DNA of 64,000 bases from Hallerella sp963652365 (GCA_963652365.1 CAVJTH010000001.1:124001-188000), one strand, 5' to 3'; shown: positions 26,219 to 34,772, counted from the first letter of the stretch. Notes: generated by a model not told the origin, from the letters alone. Made by a program: numbers and translations.

Positions 26219-27021
26219 AACGCTCTGCAAATGGAATCTTTCGCGTTGGATGGGGGATTGTCCTTGCCGGACTTCTTGTCGCCTGTTCGACGCCGACGTC
26301 TTCGGAAACGGGAGGCTTTGACTATTCGAACGGTGCCGTAAAGGGAAGTTCCTCTTCGGCGGAAAGCGCATCTTCGTCGAGCGGCGGTGGAACCTCTTCG
26401 TCTGCGGATTCTTCGCTTGCGCTTTCCCTTACGTGGGTGGATGTCGGCGACTTTTCGATATCCCAGACGGAAATCATGCAGTCCGACTATGAAAAGCTGA
26501 TGGGAACGCTTCCGCGGCAAATGACGGCTGCCACCGGGGATTCCTTTCCGGTCGCGAACGTTTCCTTTTACGACGCGATCCTCCTTGCAAACGAACTGTC
26601 CAAGGCTCTGGGCTTCGATACCGCCTATTCGTATGAATCCCGCGGCGCGGGCAATCGACTTGCGAACCTGAAGGAAAATGCAGAAACAAGGGCGGTCCGC
26701 TTGCCGAGCGGATCCGAATGGAAATACGCGTTTCGGGCTGGGACTTCCGGCTCCTATTACTGGGGAACCGCCGTCGCTGCCGACTATGCGGTCTATAACA
26801 ACCTGTTCGACAGCTACCAGAAGGTCGCTAGCAAGATTCCGAACGGATGGAAGCTTTACGACATGGCGGGAAATGTCGCGGAATGGACTTCGGACACGGC
26901 GCTTTGCGGAGGCGACTGGACTTCGGTCGCCAAGGAGCTCGCTGCGGGGGAATCAAAAAAGAAACAGCCGGATTTTGCATCGAATGCGAGCGGAATCCGC
27001 GTTATCCTTTCGGGAGAATGA
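26215..27021 (+). CDS. SUMF1-fold (FGE-sulfatase domain) lipoprotein
   Basis: 268 residues. Lipobox LLVACS near residue 24, then a Ser/Gly-rich linker (SSSSAESASSSSGGG) typical of Fibrobacter surface lipoproteins. The SUMF1-like domain spans ~75-268: ISQTEIMQSDYEKLMG, FPVANVSFYDAILLANELSKALG, VRLPSGSEWKYAFRAG, LYDMAGNVAEWTSDT and the terminal GIRVIL strand. The RGGSW...CRSAYR region that carries the copper-binding cysteines of true formylglycine-generating enzymes is replaced (CGGDWTSVAKELAAG), so it is more likely a binding fold than an enzyme. It overlaps the T9SS cargo gene by 4 bases. Confidence 0.85.
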   Translation: MKRSANGIFRVGWGIVLAGLLVACSTPTSSETGGFDYSNGAVKGSSSSAESASSSSGGGTSSSADSSLALSLTWVDVGDFSISQTEIMQSDYEKLMGTLPRQMTAATGDSFPVANVSFYDAILLANELSKALGFDTAYSYESRGAGNRLANLKENAETRAVRLPSGSEWKYAFRAGTSGSYYWGTAVAADYAVYNNLFDSYQKVASKIPNGWKLYDMAGNVAEWTSDTALCGGDWTSVAKELAAGESKKKQPDFASNASGIRVILSGE

Positions 27022-27022
27022 C

Positions 27023-27490
27023 ATGAACGATTCGAGAATTTCGCCATGGAAATGGCTCTGCCTGTTTTTTGCGCTTGGCCTGTTTGCCTGTACGCAAAGC
27101 GAGGAACAGAAGAAATCGGACAAGATCGAGGCGGACCTGAAAAGCCTGCCGAAGCTTTCTCCGATAAAAATCCCGGAAGGCGTTGTCGGGCTCTACATCG
27201 GAAACCTCCCGTGCGACGCATGCGAATCGCGTCGGATTCGGATGAACTTGGATTCGAGCGGAAATGCGCAGATCGAGGAAATCTTCCTTGCGGAAAAGAC
27301 GGATACGCTGAAAAGCACGGCGACTTACAGGGACAGCGCGGACTATCTCCTGGTGCGCTTTGACGACGGCAAGCGCTTTCTGAACTTTCTGAAGCGCGGC
27401 GGGACCTCTCTCGAATATTTGAACATCGAAGGGAAGCCTTACGAAGATTCGGACGAGCCCTATCACCTGATTCGCATCCTGAGGAAATAA
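27023..27490 (+). CDS. NlpE-like lipoprotein
   Basis: 155 residues from ATG 27023, directly after the preceding stop. Lipobox ALGLFAC near residue 24. The segment GLYIGNLPCDACESRRIRMNLDSSGNAQIEEIFL matches the NlpE N-terminal domain (GxYxGxLPCADCxGIxTxLxL), including the CxxC pair. In other bacteria NlpE is an outer-membrane sensor of envelope or copper stress. Only the N-terminal domain is present. It is the third gene in a run of secreted and lipoprotein genes. Confidence 0.84.
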   Translation: MNDSRISPWKWLCLFFALGLFACTQSEEQKKSDKIEADLKSLPKLSPIKIPEGVVGLYIGNLPCDACESRRIRMNLDSSGNAQIEEIFLAEKTDTLKSTATYRDSADYLLVRFDDGKRFLNFLKRGGTSLEYLNIEGKPYEDSDEPYHLIRILRK

Positions 27491-27495
27491 CCGCG

Positions 27496-28665
27496 ATGAT
27501 TTCGTTTTCTTCCGCGCTGCAGGAATTCTTGCCAAAGGCTCTAGCCGGAATGCCGCTGCTTTCCATTGCCCTGATGGACTATTCGGACGAGCTGGAAATC
27601 AAGAATCGGGCCTTTGCGCTTTTCTGCGAAAGGAACGGCTTGCCGGCTCCCGAAAAGATTGTCGAAAGTCCGCTTCCTCGCAATTACCGCACGACGACAA
27701 AACGCCGCGCTGGCTTTGAACGGGGAACCTTTGGACTCTTTTTTGGAGACGGCGAACGCCTGGAATATGCCGAGCCTCTCGAACCGGCAGAGCACTTGGC
27801 CATCTATCGGTTTGTCGAAGAAACCTTGAAAAAGCCCGCTTTCGCTTCGCTCGCGGAGGCTTTGAACTGGGTCGTCATCCGCGGTTCGTATCGGAGTCGC
27901 GCGGTGATTTTCAACGTGAGCGAAATGAACGCTTCGGTTGTCCGGAAGCTCAAGCTCATGGGCGAACATCTGAAGTCTTCGAACCTGGGCGTCGTTTCCG
28001 CGCATGTCTATCTTGACCCGAGCCGTTCCGACTATTATCTGGAAGCAATCCGCCCGGCAGATGCGCTCGCATTCAAGACGCTTTTTGGCCCGAAGGAGCT
28101 TGCGCTCGACCTGGGCGCGTTCCGCCTGAAATATCCCGTCACGGGATTCAGCCAGATCAACGAATCGCAAATCCCGAACCTGCTCGCCTTCGCCCAAAAG
28201 CTGCTGAGACCTTCGGAAAAGGCTCACCTGCTGGATCTGTATTGCGGATACGGACTGTTTTCCTTTGGAATCGGGGGCGCTGCCGCTTCGACGTGGGGCG
28301 CGGAATGGGAAGGTCCTTCGATCGAATGCGCAAGGAACAGCGCGCGCTTTTTGAAGCGTCCTGCGAAATTTCTCGCCGGGAAAATCGACCGGAACTTTGT
28401 GGAACGGTCCATTCCCAAAGGCTCCGGCTCGGAACTAATCCTTCTCGATCCGCCGCGTTCCGGCGTCGAAGCGGGCGTCATCGCGGCTCTTGCGAAGCGG
28501 AACCCGAAGCGCATCCTGCACATCTTCTGCGGCACGGACGAAATCCCGCGCTCCCTGAACCAGTGGAAGCTTTCGGGCTACAAGACCGTGACCATCCAGC
28601 CGCTCGACCTGTTTCCGGGAACGCCGCACCTGGAAACGATGGCGCTGCTCGAAAAGTCCGCGTAA
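27496..28665 (+). CDS. Class I SAM-dependent RNA m5U methyltransferase (TrmA/RlmD family)
   Basis: 389 residues. The C-terminal Rossmann domain carries motif I LLDLYCGYGLFSFGIG, the VTGFSQINESQIPNL motif (family FxQxN), LLDPPRSG, the catalytic Cys in ILHIFCGTDEIPRSLNQW and the end motif LFPGTPHLETMALLEKS (family MFPxTxHxExV). There is no N-terminal TRAM domain and no CxxC iron-sulfur set at the start, so it is a shortened form. The substrate (tRNA U54 or rRNA) cannot be told from sequence alone. Confidence 0.85.
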   Translation: MISFSSALQEFLPKALAGMPLLSIALMDYSDELEIKNRAFALFCERNGLPAPEKIVESPLPRNYRTTTKRRAGFERGTFGLFFGDGERLEYAEPLEPAEHLAIYRFVEETLKKPAFASLAEALNWVVIRGSYRSRAVIFNVSEMNASVVRKLKLMGEHLKSSNLGVVSAHVYLDPSRSDYYLEAIRPADALAFKTLFGPKELALDLGAFRLKYPVTGFSQINESQIPNLLAFAQKLLRPSEKAHLLDLYCGYGLFSFGIGGAAASTWGAEWEGPSIECARNSARFLKRPAKFLAGKIDRNFVERSIPKGSGSELILLDPPRSGVEAGVIAALAKRNPKRILHIFCGTDEIPRSLNQWKLSGYKTVTIQPLDLFPGTPHLETMALLEKSA

Positions 28666-28686
28666 ACAGAGAACGGAGGGAGAGTC

Positions 28687-31599
28687 ATGAATTCGACCGG
28701 GCAGAAACAGGCAGCGAAAAGGTTCGCGGAACACTGGAAGGGAAGAGGCTACGAAAAGGGCGAAAGCCAGGCGTTCTGGATTTCCCTTTTGCGCGACGTC
28801 TTCCGTGTGGAACATCCCGAAGAAATCGTGAGCTTCGAAAGCCAGGTAAAGCTTTCGAGCACGAGCTTCATCGACGCCTACATCGCACCGACCAGGGTTC
28901 TCGTCGAGCAGAAATCCATCGACAAGGATTTGCGTTCTCCCATCAGGCAGTCGGACGGAACGTTCCTCACGCCGTTTGCGCAGGCGAAGCGTTACGCGAG
29001 CGAACTTCCGCTGTCAAGGCATCCGCGCTACGTCGTCACGTGCAACTTCAAGAGCTTTCTCGTCTATGACATGGAAAATCCGCAGGGCGAACCGGAAGAA
29101 GTCCTGCTCGAAAACCTGGAACGGGAATTTACCCGGCTGAACTTTCTGGTGGACGCGCGGAGCGAAGCGCTCGAAAGGGAACTGGAAGTTTCTGTCAAGG
29201 CGGGAGAGCTTGTCGGGAAAATCTACGACGCGCTCGTCAAGGAATTCGGCGATTCTCCGACCGCGGAAGACCTGCACGCTCTGAACGTGCTCTGCGTGCG
29301 GCTGGTGTTTTGCCTTTACGCGGAAGACGCGGGAATCTTCGCGAAGGAGCAGTTCTACCGGTATATGAAGAGCTTCCGCCCGGAAAACATGCGGATGGCG
29401 CTCAAGGATCTTTTCACGACGCTCGACACGCCCGAAGCCTCGCGCGACAGGTTCCTGGAACCAAAGCTCCGGGAATTTCCCTACGTGAACGGTTCGCTTT
29501 TTCGGTTGCAGCCTGGCGAAACGATTCCCCCGATTGCCGAAGCGACGGCGCAAGTTCTGCTGGACCGTGCGAGCCGGGACTTCGACTGGTCGGAAATTTC
29601 CCCGACAATTTTCGGCGCGGTCTTCGAAAGCACGCTCAACCCGGAAACGCGTCGTAAGGGCGGAATGCACTACACGAGCATCGAGAACATCCACAAGGTC
29701 ATCGACCCGCTGTTCTTCGACAGTCTTCGTGCGGAACTCGAAACGCTCAAGCAAATGGCAAAGTCGAAAACGCGCGACGCGGCACTCCTGAATTTCCAGA
29801 AAAGGCTCGGCTCGCTCAAGTTTCTCGACCCGGCATGCGGCAGCGGAAACTTTCTGACCGAGACATACACCAGCCTCCGCACGCTCGAAAACGAGGCGCT
29901 CGCCTTGCGCCTTGGCAACAATCCGGCGCTCGATGTCTATGACGATTCGATTTTCGTGAACATCGGGCAGTTCTACGGCATCGAAATCAACGACTTCGCG
30001 GTGACGGTCGCAAAGACCGCACTCTGGATTGCCGAAAGCCAGATGATGGAAAGAACCTCGGAAATCCTCCAGCGCAACCTGGAATTTCTCCCGCTCAAGA
30101 CCAACGCGAACATCGTCGAAGGCAACGCGCTGGACATGGACTGGGAAGCGATCGGCGGGGAAGGCCTTCCCCTGTCTCCAGCCGCTGTCGCGTCTTCCGC
30201 CACCCCTTCTAGCGGGGACACCCCGCAACGCCCCGTCCGCTACGACTACATCATGGGAAACCCGCCGTTCGTGGGCGCGCGCCTCATGAGCGAAAGCCAG
30301 AAAGACGACGTGATTTCCGGGTGGGGAAACGCCAAGAACGTCGGAAACGCGGACTACGTCTCGTGCTGGTACAAGAAAGCCGCCGACCTGGTTTGCGGCA
30401 CCGCCACAAGGTGCGCGCTCGTCTCCACCAATTCCATCACGCAGGGCGAACAGGTCGCGATTCTGTGGAAGCCTCTCTTTGCGCAGGGAATAAAAATCGA
30501 CTTTGCCTACCGCACTTTCCGCTGGGACAGCGAAAGCGCCGAAAAGGCGCACGTCCACTGCGTGATAGTGGGATTTTCGGATGGAAAGTCGCAAAACTGC
30601 CCTCCGGCAACTAAATTCATCATCGACGAAAAAGGCGAACGGCTCAGCGCAGAGAACATCGACGGCTACCTCTTGGATGCGCCGGACATCTTCGTGGAAA
30701 GCCGCCAGAAGCCTCTTTGCGCAGTTCCTGAAATCGGAATCGGGAACAAGCCGATCGACGGCGGAAACTATCTCTTTACGGATGGCGAGAAAGACGCGTT
30801 TGTCAAGAAGGAGCCGCGCGCGCAAAAATACTTCAAGAAGTGGCTCGGCTCGGACGAGTTCATCAACCGCTACAGCCGCTGGTGCCTGTGGCTCGGGGAC
30901 GCGGACCCGGCGGAGCTTGTGAAGATTCCGCTCGTGATGGAGCGCGTAAAGGCCGTGCGCGAGTTCCGCCTCTCAAGCAAGAGCGCGCCCACGCAGAAGC
31001 TCGCGGGAAAGCCGATACATTTTCACGTGGAGAACATGCCCAAGGGAAATTCCGTCCTGATTCCTAAAGTCTCGTCCGAAAAGCGAAAGTACATTCCGAT
31101 AGGATTCGTCACTCCCGACATTCTCTGCAGCGACCTGGTGTTTCTTGTTCCCGACGCGACGCTCTTCCACTTCGGAATTCTCGCCTCATCCGTCCACATG
31201 GCATGGACCCGCGCCGTCTGCGGCCGCCTCGAAATGCGGTACCGATACTCGAAGGACATCGTGTACAACAATTTTCCGTGGCCAAGCTTAGTTGATAGAA
31301 GCGAACAACCCTCTACCAACTACTCGCTATCAACTAGCCTCTATTCACTATCAACTAGCAACTATTCACTAATAACAAAGACCGCCCAAGCCATTCTCGA
31401 CGCCCGCGCAAAATATCCCGAGCTCTCGCTCGCCGAACTCTACGGCGAAAACATGTTCCTGTTCCCCGAGCTTGCAAAGGCCCACCAGGAAAACGACCGC
31501 GCGGTTTTAGAGGCCTACGGCTTTCCGCCAGGCTTGACCGAAAGCGAAATTGTCTCAAAGCTGTTTGAACTGTATGGAAAAATGACGGCGGGGAAATAA
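28687..31599 (+). CDS. Type IIL (MmeI-like) restriction-modification enzyme, single polypeptide
   Basis: 970 residues. The N-terminal nuclease region has Asp63 and Glu74-x-Lys76 (FIDAYIAPTRVLVEQKS), the PD-(D/E)XK set of MmeI-type enzymes. A helical spacer follows (~170-330), then GGMHYTSIENIHKVIDPLF, which precedes the methyltransferase core in this family. Motif I is FLDPACGSGNFLTETY and motif IV is NPPF (YIMGNPPFVGARLM), typical of N6-adenine methylation. A target-recognition region follows, then a C-terminal helical part. Two low-complexity inserts are seen: SPAAVASSATPSSGDTPQ before motif IV, and a Ser/Thr/Tyr/Leu repeat near residues 880-897 encoded by repetitive DNA. No partner subunit is needed or present. 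Confidence 0.88.
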   Translation: MNSTGQKQAAKRFAEHWKGRGYEKGESQAFWISLLRDVFRVEHPEEIVSFESQVKLSSTSFIDAYIAPTRVLVEQKSIDKDLRSPIRQSDGTFLTPFAQAKRYASELPLSRHPRYVVTCNFKSFLVYDMENPQGEPEEVLLENLEREFTRLNFLVDARSEALERELEVSVKAGELVGKIYDALVKEFGDSPTAEDLHALNVLCVRLVFCLYAEDAGIFAKEQFYRYMKSFRPENMRMALKDLFTTLDTPEASRDRFLEPKLREFPYVNGSLFRLQPGETIPPIAEATAQVLLDRASRDFDWSEISPTIFGAVFESTLNPETRRKGGMHYTSIENIHKVIDPLFFDSLRAELETLKQMAKSKTRDAALLNFQKRLGSLKFLDPACGSGNFLTETYTSLRTLENEALALRLGNNPALDVYDDSIFVNIGQFYGIEINDFAVTVAKTALWIAESQMMERTSEILQRNLEFLPLKTNANIVEGNALDMDWEAIGGEGLPLSPAAVASSATPSSGDTPQRPVRYDYIMGNPPFVGARLMSESQKDDVISGWGNAKNVGNADYVSCWYKKAADLVCGTATRCALVSTNSITQGEQVAILWKPLFAQGIKIDFAYRTFRWDSESAEKAHVHCVIVGFSDGKSQNCPPATKFIIDEKGERLSAENIDGYLLDAPDIFVESRQKPLCAVPEIGIGNKPIDGGNYLFTDGEKDAFVKKEPRAQKYFKKWLGSDEFINRYSRWCLWLGDADPAELVKIPLVMERVKAVREFRLSSKSAPTQKLAGKPIHFHVENMPKGNSVLIPKVSSEKRKYIPIGFVTPDILCSDLVFLVPDATLFHFGILASSVHMAWTRAVCGRLEMRYRYSKDIVYNNFPWPSLVDRSEQPSTNYSLSTSLYSLSTSNYSLITKTAQAILDARAKYPELSLAELYGENMFLFPELAKAHQENDRAVLEAYGFPPGLTESEIVSKLFELYGKMTAGK
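31305..31375 (+). repeat. Degenerate AT-rich repeat inside the R-M coding sequence
   Basis: CTATCAACTAGC occurs twice, with related CTATTCACTA and CTACTCGCTA copies between. Read on the minus strand (CTAGTTGATAGTGAATAG) it resembles the intergenic repeat at 61201-61230 (CTTAGTGGATAGTGATTAG). It stays in frame and encodes a Ser/Leu/Tyr/Thr-rich linker. Confidence 0.65.
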
Positions 31600-31600
31600 C

Positions 31601-31608
31601 TATATTCC
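31601..31608 (+). promoter_or_regulatory. Possible TAnnTTTG-like element for the nitroreductase gene
   Basis: TATATTCC, partial match to TAnnTTTG, 7 bases before ATG 31616. If used, the transcript would have almost no leader. Confidence 0.22.
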
Positions 31609-31615
31609 TTGCACG

Positions 31616-32206
31616 ATGAATACCCTGGACTGCATTTATTCCCGGCGCAGCACGCGCAACTACAAGCCTCTTCCTGTCGAAAGGGAAAAGCTCTCGAAAA
31701 TCGTCGAAGCGGGCCGCTTTGCGCCAAGTGGCGGCAACAACCAGACGAACCACTTTCTGGTCATCCAAAATGCGGAAGTCCTTGAAAGGCTCGTGTCGCT
31801 GGTGGAAAAGGCGTTTGCCGCAATGCCGGTAACGGAAGGAATGTATCGGAGCGTCAAGAATTCCATCCTGAGCTCGCAAAAGGGCGGTTACGTCTTTTGC
31901 TACAACGCTCCCGTTCTCGTTGTCGTCGCGAACCAAAAGGATTACGGCAACAACATGGCGGACGTGGCGATCGCCATCGAAAACATGATGCTCGAAGCGA
32001 ACGAACTCGACCTCGGCAGCTGCTGGATAAACCAGCTTCGCTGGCTAAACGAGGACCCGGAAATTCTCCGCTACCTGCAGACGCTCGGGCTAGGCGAAAA
32101 CGAACGCGTCTATGGATCGCTCGCTCTCGGCTATCCCGAAACTTCCGACGGTCTTCCGCTTCGAAAGCCGCTAGAACGGAAAGGGAATCCGGTCGCCTGG
32201 ATTTAA
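31616..32206 (+). CDS. Nitroreductase-family flavoprotein
   Basis: 196 residues. Starts MNTLDCIYSRRSTRNYKPLPVEREKLSKIVEAGRFAPSGGNNQ, the FMN-binding N-terminus (RRSxRxY... APSxxNxQ) of the family. VAIAIENMMLEANELDLGSCWI and the GSLALGYP segment complete the fold. It would use FMN and NAD(P)H, but the physiological electron acceptor is unknown. Only 16 bases separate it from the R-M gene. Confidence 0.93.
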   Translation: MNTLDCIYSRRSTRNYKPLPVEREKLSKIVEAGRFAPSGGNNQTNHFLVIQNAEVLERLVSLVEKAFAAMPVTEGMYRSVKNSILSSQKGGYVFCYNAPVLVVVANQKDYGNNMADVAIAIENMMLEANELDLGSCWINQLRWLNEDPEILRYLQTLGLGENERVYGSLALGYPETSDGLPLRKPLERKGNPVAWI

Positions 32207-32211
32207 AACGC

Positions 32212-32227
32212 TTTTTACACGGAATTT
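32212..32227 (+). promoter_or_regulatory. Operator-like site 1 (TTTTTACACGGAA)
   Basis: TTTTTACACGGAATTT. The first 13 bases are the exact reverse complement of TTCCGTGTAAAAA at 32331-32343, next to the start of the TIGR02147 gene. A related CTGTGTAAA (32257-32265) lies between. Possible autoregulatory operator; inference. Confidence 0.45.
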
Positions 32228-32330
32228 GCGAAGATCGTGGCGAAACGGGGAATTTGCTGTGTAAATTTTATGGAAATCGATGAGCGACAGGCCATGCTCA
32301 AGGCTTGCTGTCATTGAAATGGTTTGAATT

Positions 32331-32343
32331 TTCCGTGTAAAAA
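32331..32343 (+). promoter_or_regulatory. Operator-like site 2 (TTCCGTGTAAAAA)
   Basis: Inverted copy of the site at 32212. It ends 3 bases before ATG 32347, where a bound protein would block initiation. There is no Shine-Dalgarno sequence here, so the true start may be ATG 32362. Confidence 0.45.
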
Positions 32344-32346
32344 TTT

Positions 32347-33207
32347 ATGTTTAAAATCGATATGTCGGCGATAGACAAGCTGTTTGATTACGACGATTAC
32401 CGTCGTTTCCTGAAGGACTACTTTGACGAGCAGAAAAAGCTGCGTGCGGTCTTTTCGCATCGATTTTTTGCCGCCAAGGCGGGGTTCAGCTCGTCTTCCT
32501 ATTGCCTCAACGTGATTCGCGGGCGCTTTAACCTGACGGAAAAATCCATTGCCAAGATGACGAAGGCGATGGGGCTGAACAACAGCCAGTCCCGATACTT
32601 TACGGCTCTCGTGGAATACAACCAGGCAAAGCGCATCGAGGAACGCGAAAGCGCCTGGGAAGAAATCGTCCAGATTCGATCGAAAAGTGAATTTGTACAT
32701 GTCTCGCGCGACCAGAAGGAGTTCTTTTCCAAGTGGTATTATCCGGTTCTGCGGGAACTTGTCTGTCATTCGGATTTTGATGGCGACATGATGCGCTTGG
32801 CGCGGACTATCGTGCCGAGGGTTTCGACGGAAGAAGCCCGGGCGGCGGTGCGCAACATGGAACGCTGGAAGCTTATCGAAAAGGATGCAAACGGCAAGTT
32901 TCACTGCACATCGCTCATGCTCGACGCGAAAAACGTTTCTCCGATGGATCTGCGGCAGATTCGGCGCGAGTACGTGCACCAGGCGATTGGGGCCATGGAG
33001 ACGAAAAAGCCGAGCGAACGCTTTGCGACGTTCACGACGCTCGCGATGAGCGAAAGATCTTACGACTATGCGGTCAAGGTGCTGGAAGAGGCCCGACAAA
33101 AAATCATGGCGAAAGCCTCCGACGATCCTTCGGTGGAAAAAATTTACGAGATGATGATTGTCGCCTATCCGATGAGCGAAAGACTGGGCAAGGAGAATGA
33201 AAAATGA
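32347..33207 (+). CDS. TIGR02147/DUF4423-family regulator
   Basis: 286 residues. N-terminal part (IDKLFDYDDYRRFLKDYFDEQKKLRAVFSHRFFAAKAGFSSSSYCLNVIRGRFNLTEKSIAKMTKAMGL) is the hallmark of TIGR02147, a paralogous family named from Fibrobacter succinogenes. It resembles an HTH with a FxYxDYRxFLxDYF leader. The C-terminal half (FSKWYYPVLRELVCH... PRVSTEEARAAVRNMERWKLIEKD... FTTLAMSERSYDYAVKVLEEARQKIM) is DUF4423-like with a winged-helix appearance. It overlaps the lipoprotein gene by 4 bases (ATGA at 33204), so both are expected to be co-translated. Target promoters are not known; the flanking inverted repeats suggest autoregulation. Confidence 0.92.
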   Translation: MFKIDMSAIDKLFDYDDYRRFLKDYFDEQKKLRAVFSHRFFAAKAGFSSSSYCLNVIRGRFNLTEKSIAKMTKAMGLNNSQSRYFTALVEYNQAKRIEERESAWEEIVQIRSKSEFVHVSRDQKEFFSKWYYPVLRELVCHSDFDGDMMRLARTIVPRVSTEEARAAVRNMERWKLIEKDANGKFHCTSLMLDAKNVSPMDLRQIRREYVHQAIGAMETKKPSERFATFTTLAMSERSYDYAVKVLEEARQKIMAKASDDPSVEKIYEMMIVAYPMSERLGKENEK

Positions 33208-34757
33208 AACCTTCTTTTGCGCTGATTCCTTTGTGCGTAGCGATCTGTTCGCTTTTTTCCGGGTGCTCGGACAATCGAAATGCCGGCGGAGTCACGGATA
33301 TCGGCAATTCCATCGCGGGCAGGGTCTTTCTCGCGGATGGCGTCACTCCGGCGGTGAACGCTCGTGTCGTTGCATATGACGATTCCTGGAAGAACCTCCG
33401 GATTGCGGATTCCGTCGTCGCGTTTTCGGACAGTTCGGGAAACTTCTTTCTGGACAATGTCGAAAGCGATATGCGGATTCTGTACGCAGGCACGGAAAAC
33501 GAGAACGTTCTTGTCGGCCACATCGAGGATTCGATGAAAATCGTACTGGGAACGTCCAGGTCGCTTTCCGGAAAAATCTCCATGGAGTCTTCCGGTTCGG
33601 TGCGAATCGTCGGAACGAGCCTGACGGCGGACCTCGATTCGGACGGAGAATTCTTTTTCGATTCGATTCCGCCCGGTAGCATTTCGCTTGTCTATGTCCA
33701 GGATTCGGAATCGCGCGCATCCTTTGACTTCAGCACGACCGATTCGCGCTTGGAAATCTCGCTCCCGCTTCTCAGGACTTTTGCGGAGACGGATTCCATT
33801 CTGGTTATCGCCGATGCCTCGCTGTATTCGGATTCTTCGCTTGGCGCGTCGTTCGGGTCGTCGCTCGTGACGGCTGTTTCGGTAACGCTTGAAAGTTCGC
33901 CGACGGAAACGCTTCGAGGCTTCGTGATGCCGGTGAAGTTCAATGACAAGATCGACTTTTCGGCTTTTGCCAAGCCGGATTCGTTCGAGGTGGTGCTAGA
34001 TAACGGCGTCGCCCAGAATTTCGAAGTGGGTTACTGGACGCCTCGCGCTTCGCAGGGAGTCCTGTGGGTGCGCCTGGATTCTCTCGAATCGGGAACCGAA
34101 TCCGTGAATCTGTACCTGATCCGCAGAGACGAAAAGCGGTCTTCCCGCGCGTTTTTGCGTTCGGACTCCGTTTTGGCAGCTCTCCACTTGAACGGCGACG
34201 CGCAAGTCCATGCCGCTTCGGATTCGGACAAGGCCTACGGGTTTATCGACTACGGCGCGACGCTCTCTGCGGGGCAATATGTTTCCCTGGATTCGCTGAA
34301 CCCTTTTGCCGGCGACTTTACGCTTTCGACCTGGGCGCTGTGGGACGGATCGGATGGTTCGCACCAGATCCTGTTTGCCAAGCGCGCTTCGGCGGATTCG
34401 ACGATTTTCCAGTGGTATTATGACGGCATCAATTCGGCGTTTGCCGTTTACAATGTCGTTCGCTGGGATTCGATTTCGGGCGCGGCTTCGGCGGTGGACA
34501 CGGTTGGCTGGAACCTGCTCAGCCTGGTTTCCAGGAACGATACGGTTTCGATGTTCGTCAATGGAACGCGTGTCGGCGAGCCGGTCGCCTTTCCGCTCTA
34601 CAAGACGGATATCGGTGTTCCGTTTCGCGTCGGAGGCAACGAGATTTCGGAGGAATCCTGGAACGGTTCGCTTGACGAAATTCGGGTGGCGAATACGGCT
34701 CGGTCGGCGGAATGGCTGCGGATGGAATTCGTGACCCAGCGACCTGCGGGAAACTAG
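33204..34757 (+). CDS. LamG/DUF2341-domain surface lipoprotein
   Basis: 517 residues. Signal and lipobox at the start (MKPSFALIPLCVAICSLFSGCS). A carboxypeptidase-regulatory-like beta-sandwich (GRVFLADGVTPAVNARVVAYDD... DSSGNFFLDNVES) covers ~38-105. A DUF2341-like segment lies near 235-330 (RGFVMPVKFNDKIDFSAFAKPDSFEVVL... VLWVRLDSLESGTESVNLYL). A LamG/concanavalin-like domain follows at ~365-510 (GDFTLSTWALWDGSDGSHQILFAKR... SLVSRNDTVSMFVNGTRVG... WNGSLDEIRVANTARSAEWLRMEFVTQ). These folds bind carbohydrates or proteins, suggesting a cell-surface adhesin or sensor. It is translationally coupled to the TIGR02147 gene. Confidence 0.87.
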   Translation: MKPSFALIPLCVAICSLFSGCSDNRNAGGVTDIGNSIAGRVFLADGVTPAVNARVVAYDDSWKNLRIADSVVAFSDSSGNFFLDNVESDMRILYAGTENENVLVGHIEDSMKIVLGTSRSLSGKISMESSGSVRIVGTSLTADLDSDGEFFFDSIPPGSISLVYVQDSESRASFDFSTTDSRLEISLPLLRTFAETDSILVIADASLYSDSSLGASFGSSLVTAVSVTLESSPTETLRGFVMPVKFNDKIDFSAFAKPDSFEVVLDNGVAQNFEVGYWTPRASQGVLWVRLDSLESGTESVNLYLIRRDEKRSSRAFLRSDSVLAALHLNGDAQVHAASDSDKAYGFIDYGATLSAGQYVSLDSLNPFAGDFTLSTWALWDGSDGSHQILFAKRASADSTIFQWYYDGINSAFAVYNVVRWDSISGAASAVDTVGWNLLSLVSRNDTVSMFVNGTRVGEPVAFPLYKTDIGVPFRVGGNEISEESWNGSLDEIRVANTARSAEWLRMEFVTQRPAGN

Positions 34758-34772
34758 CCGCGTGGCAGAACT

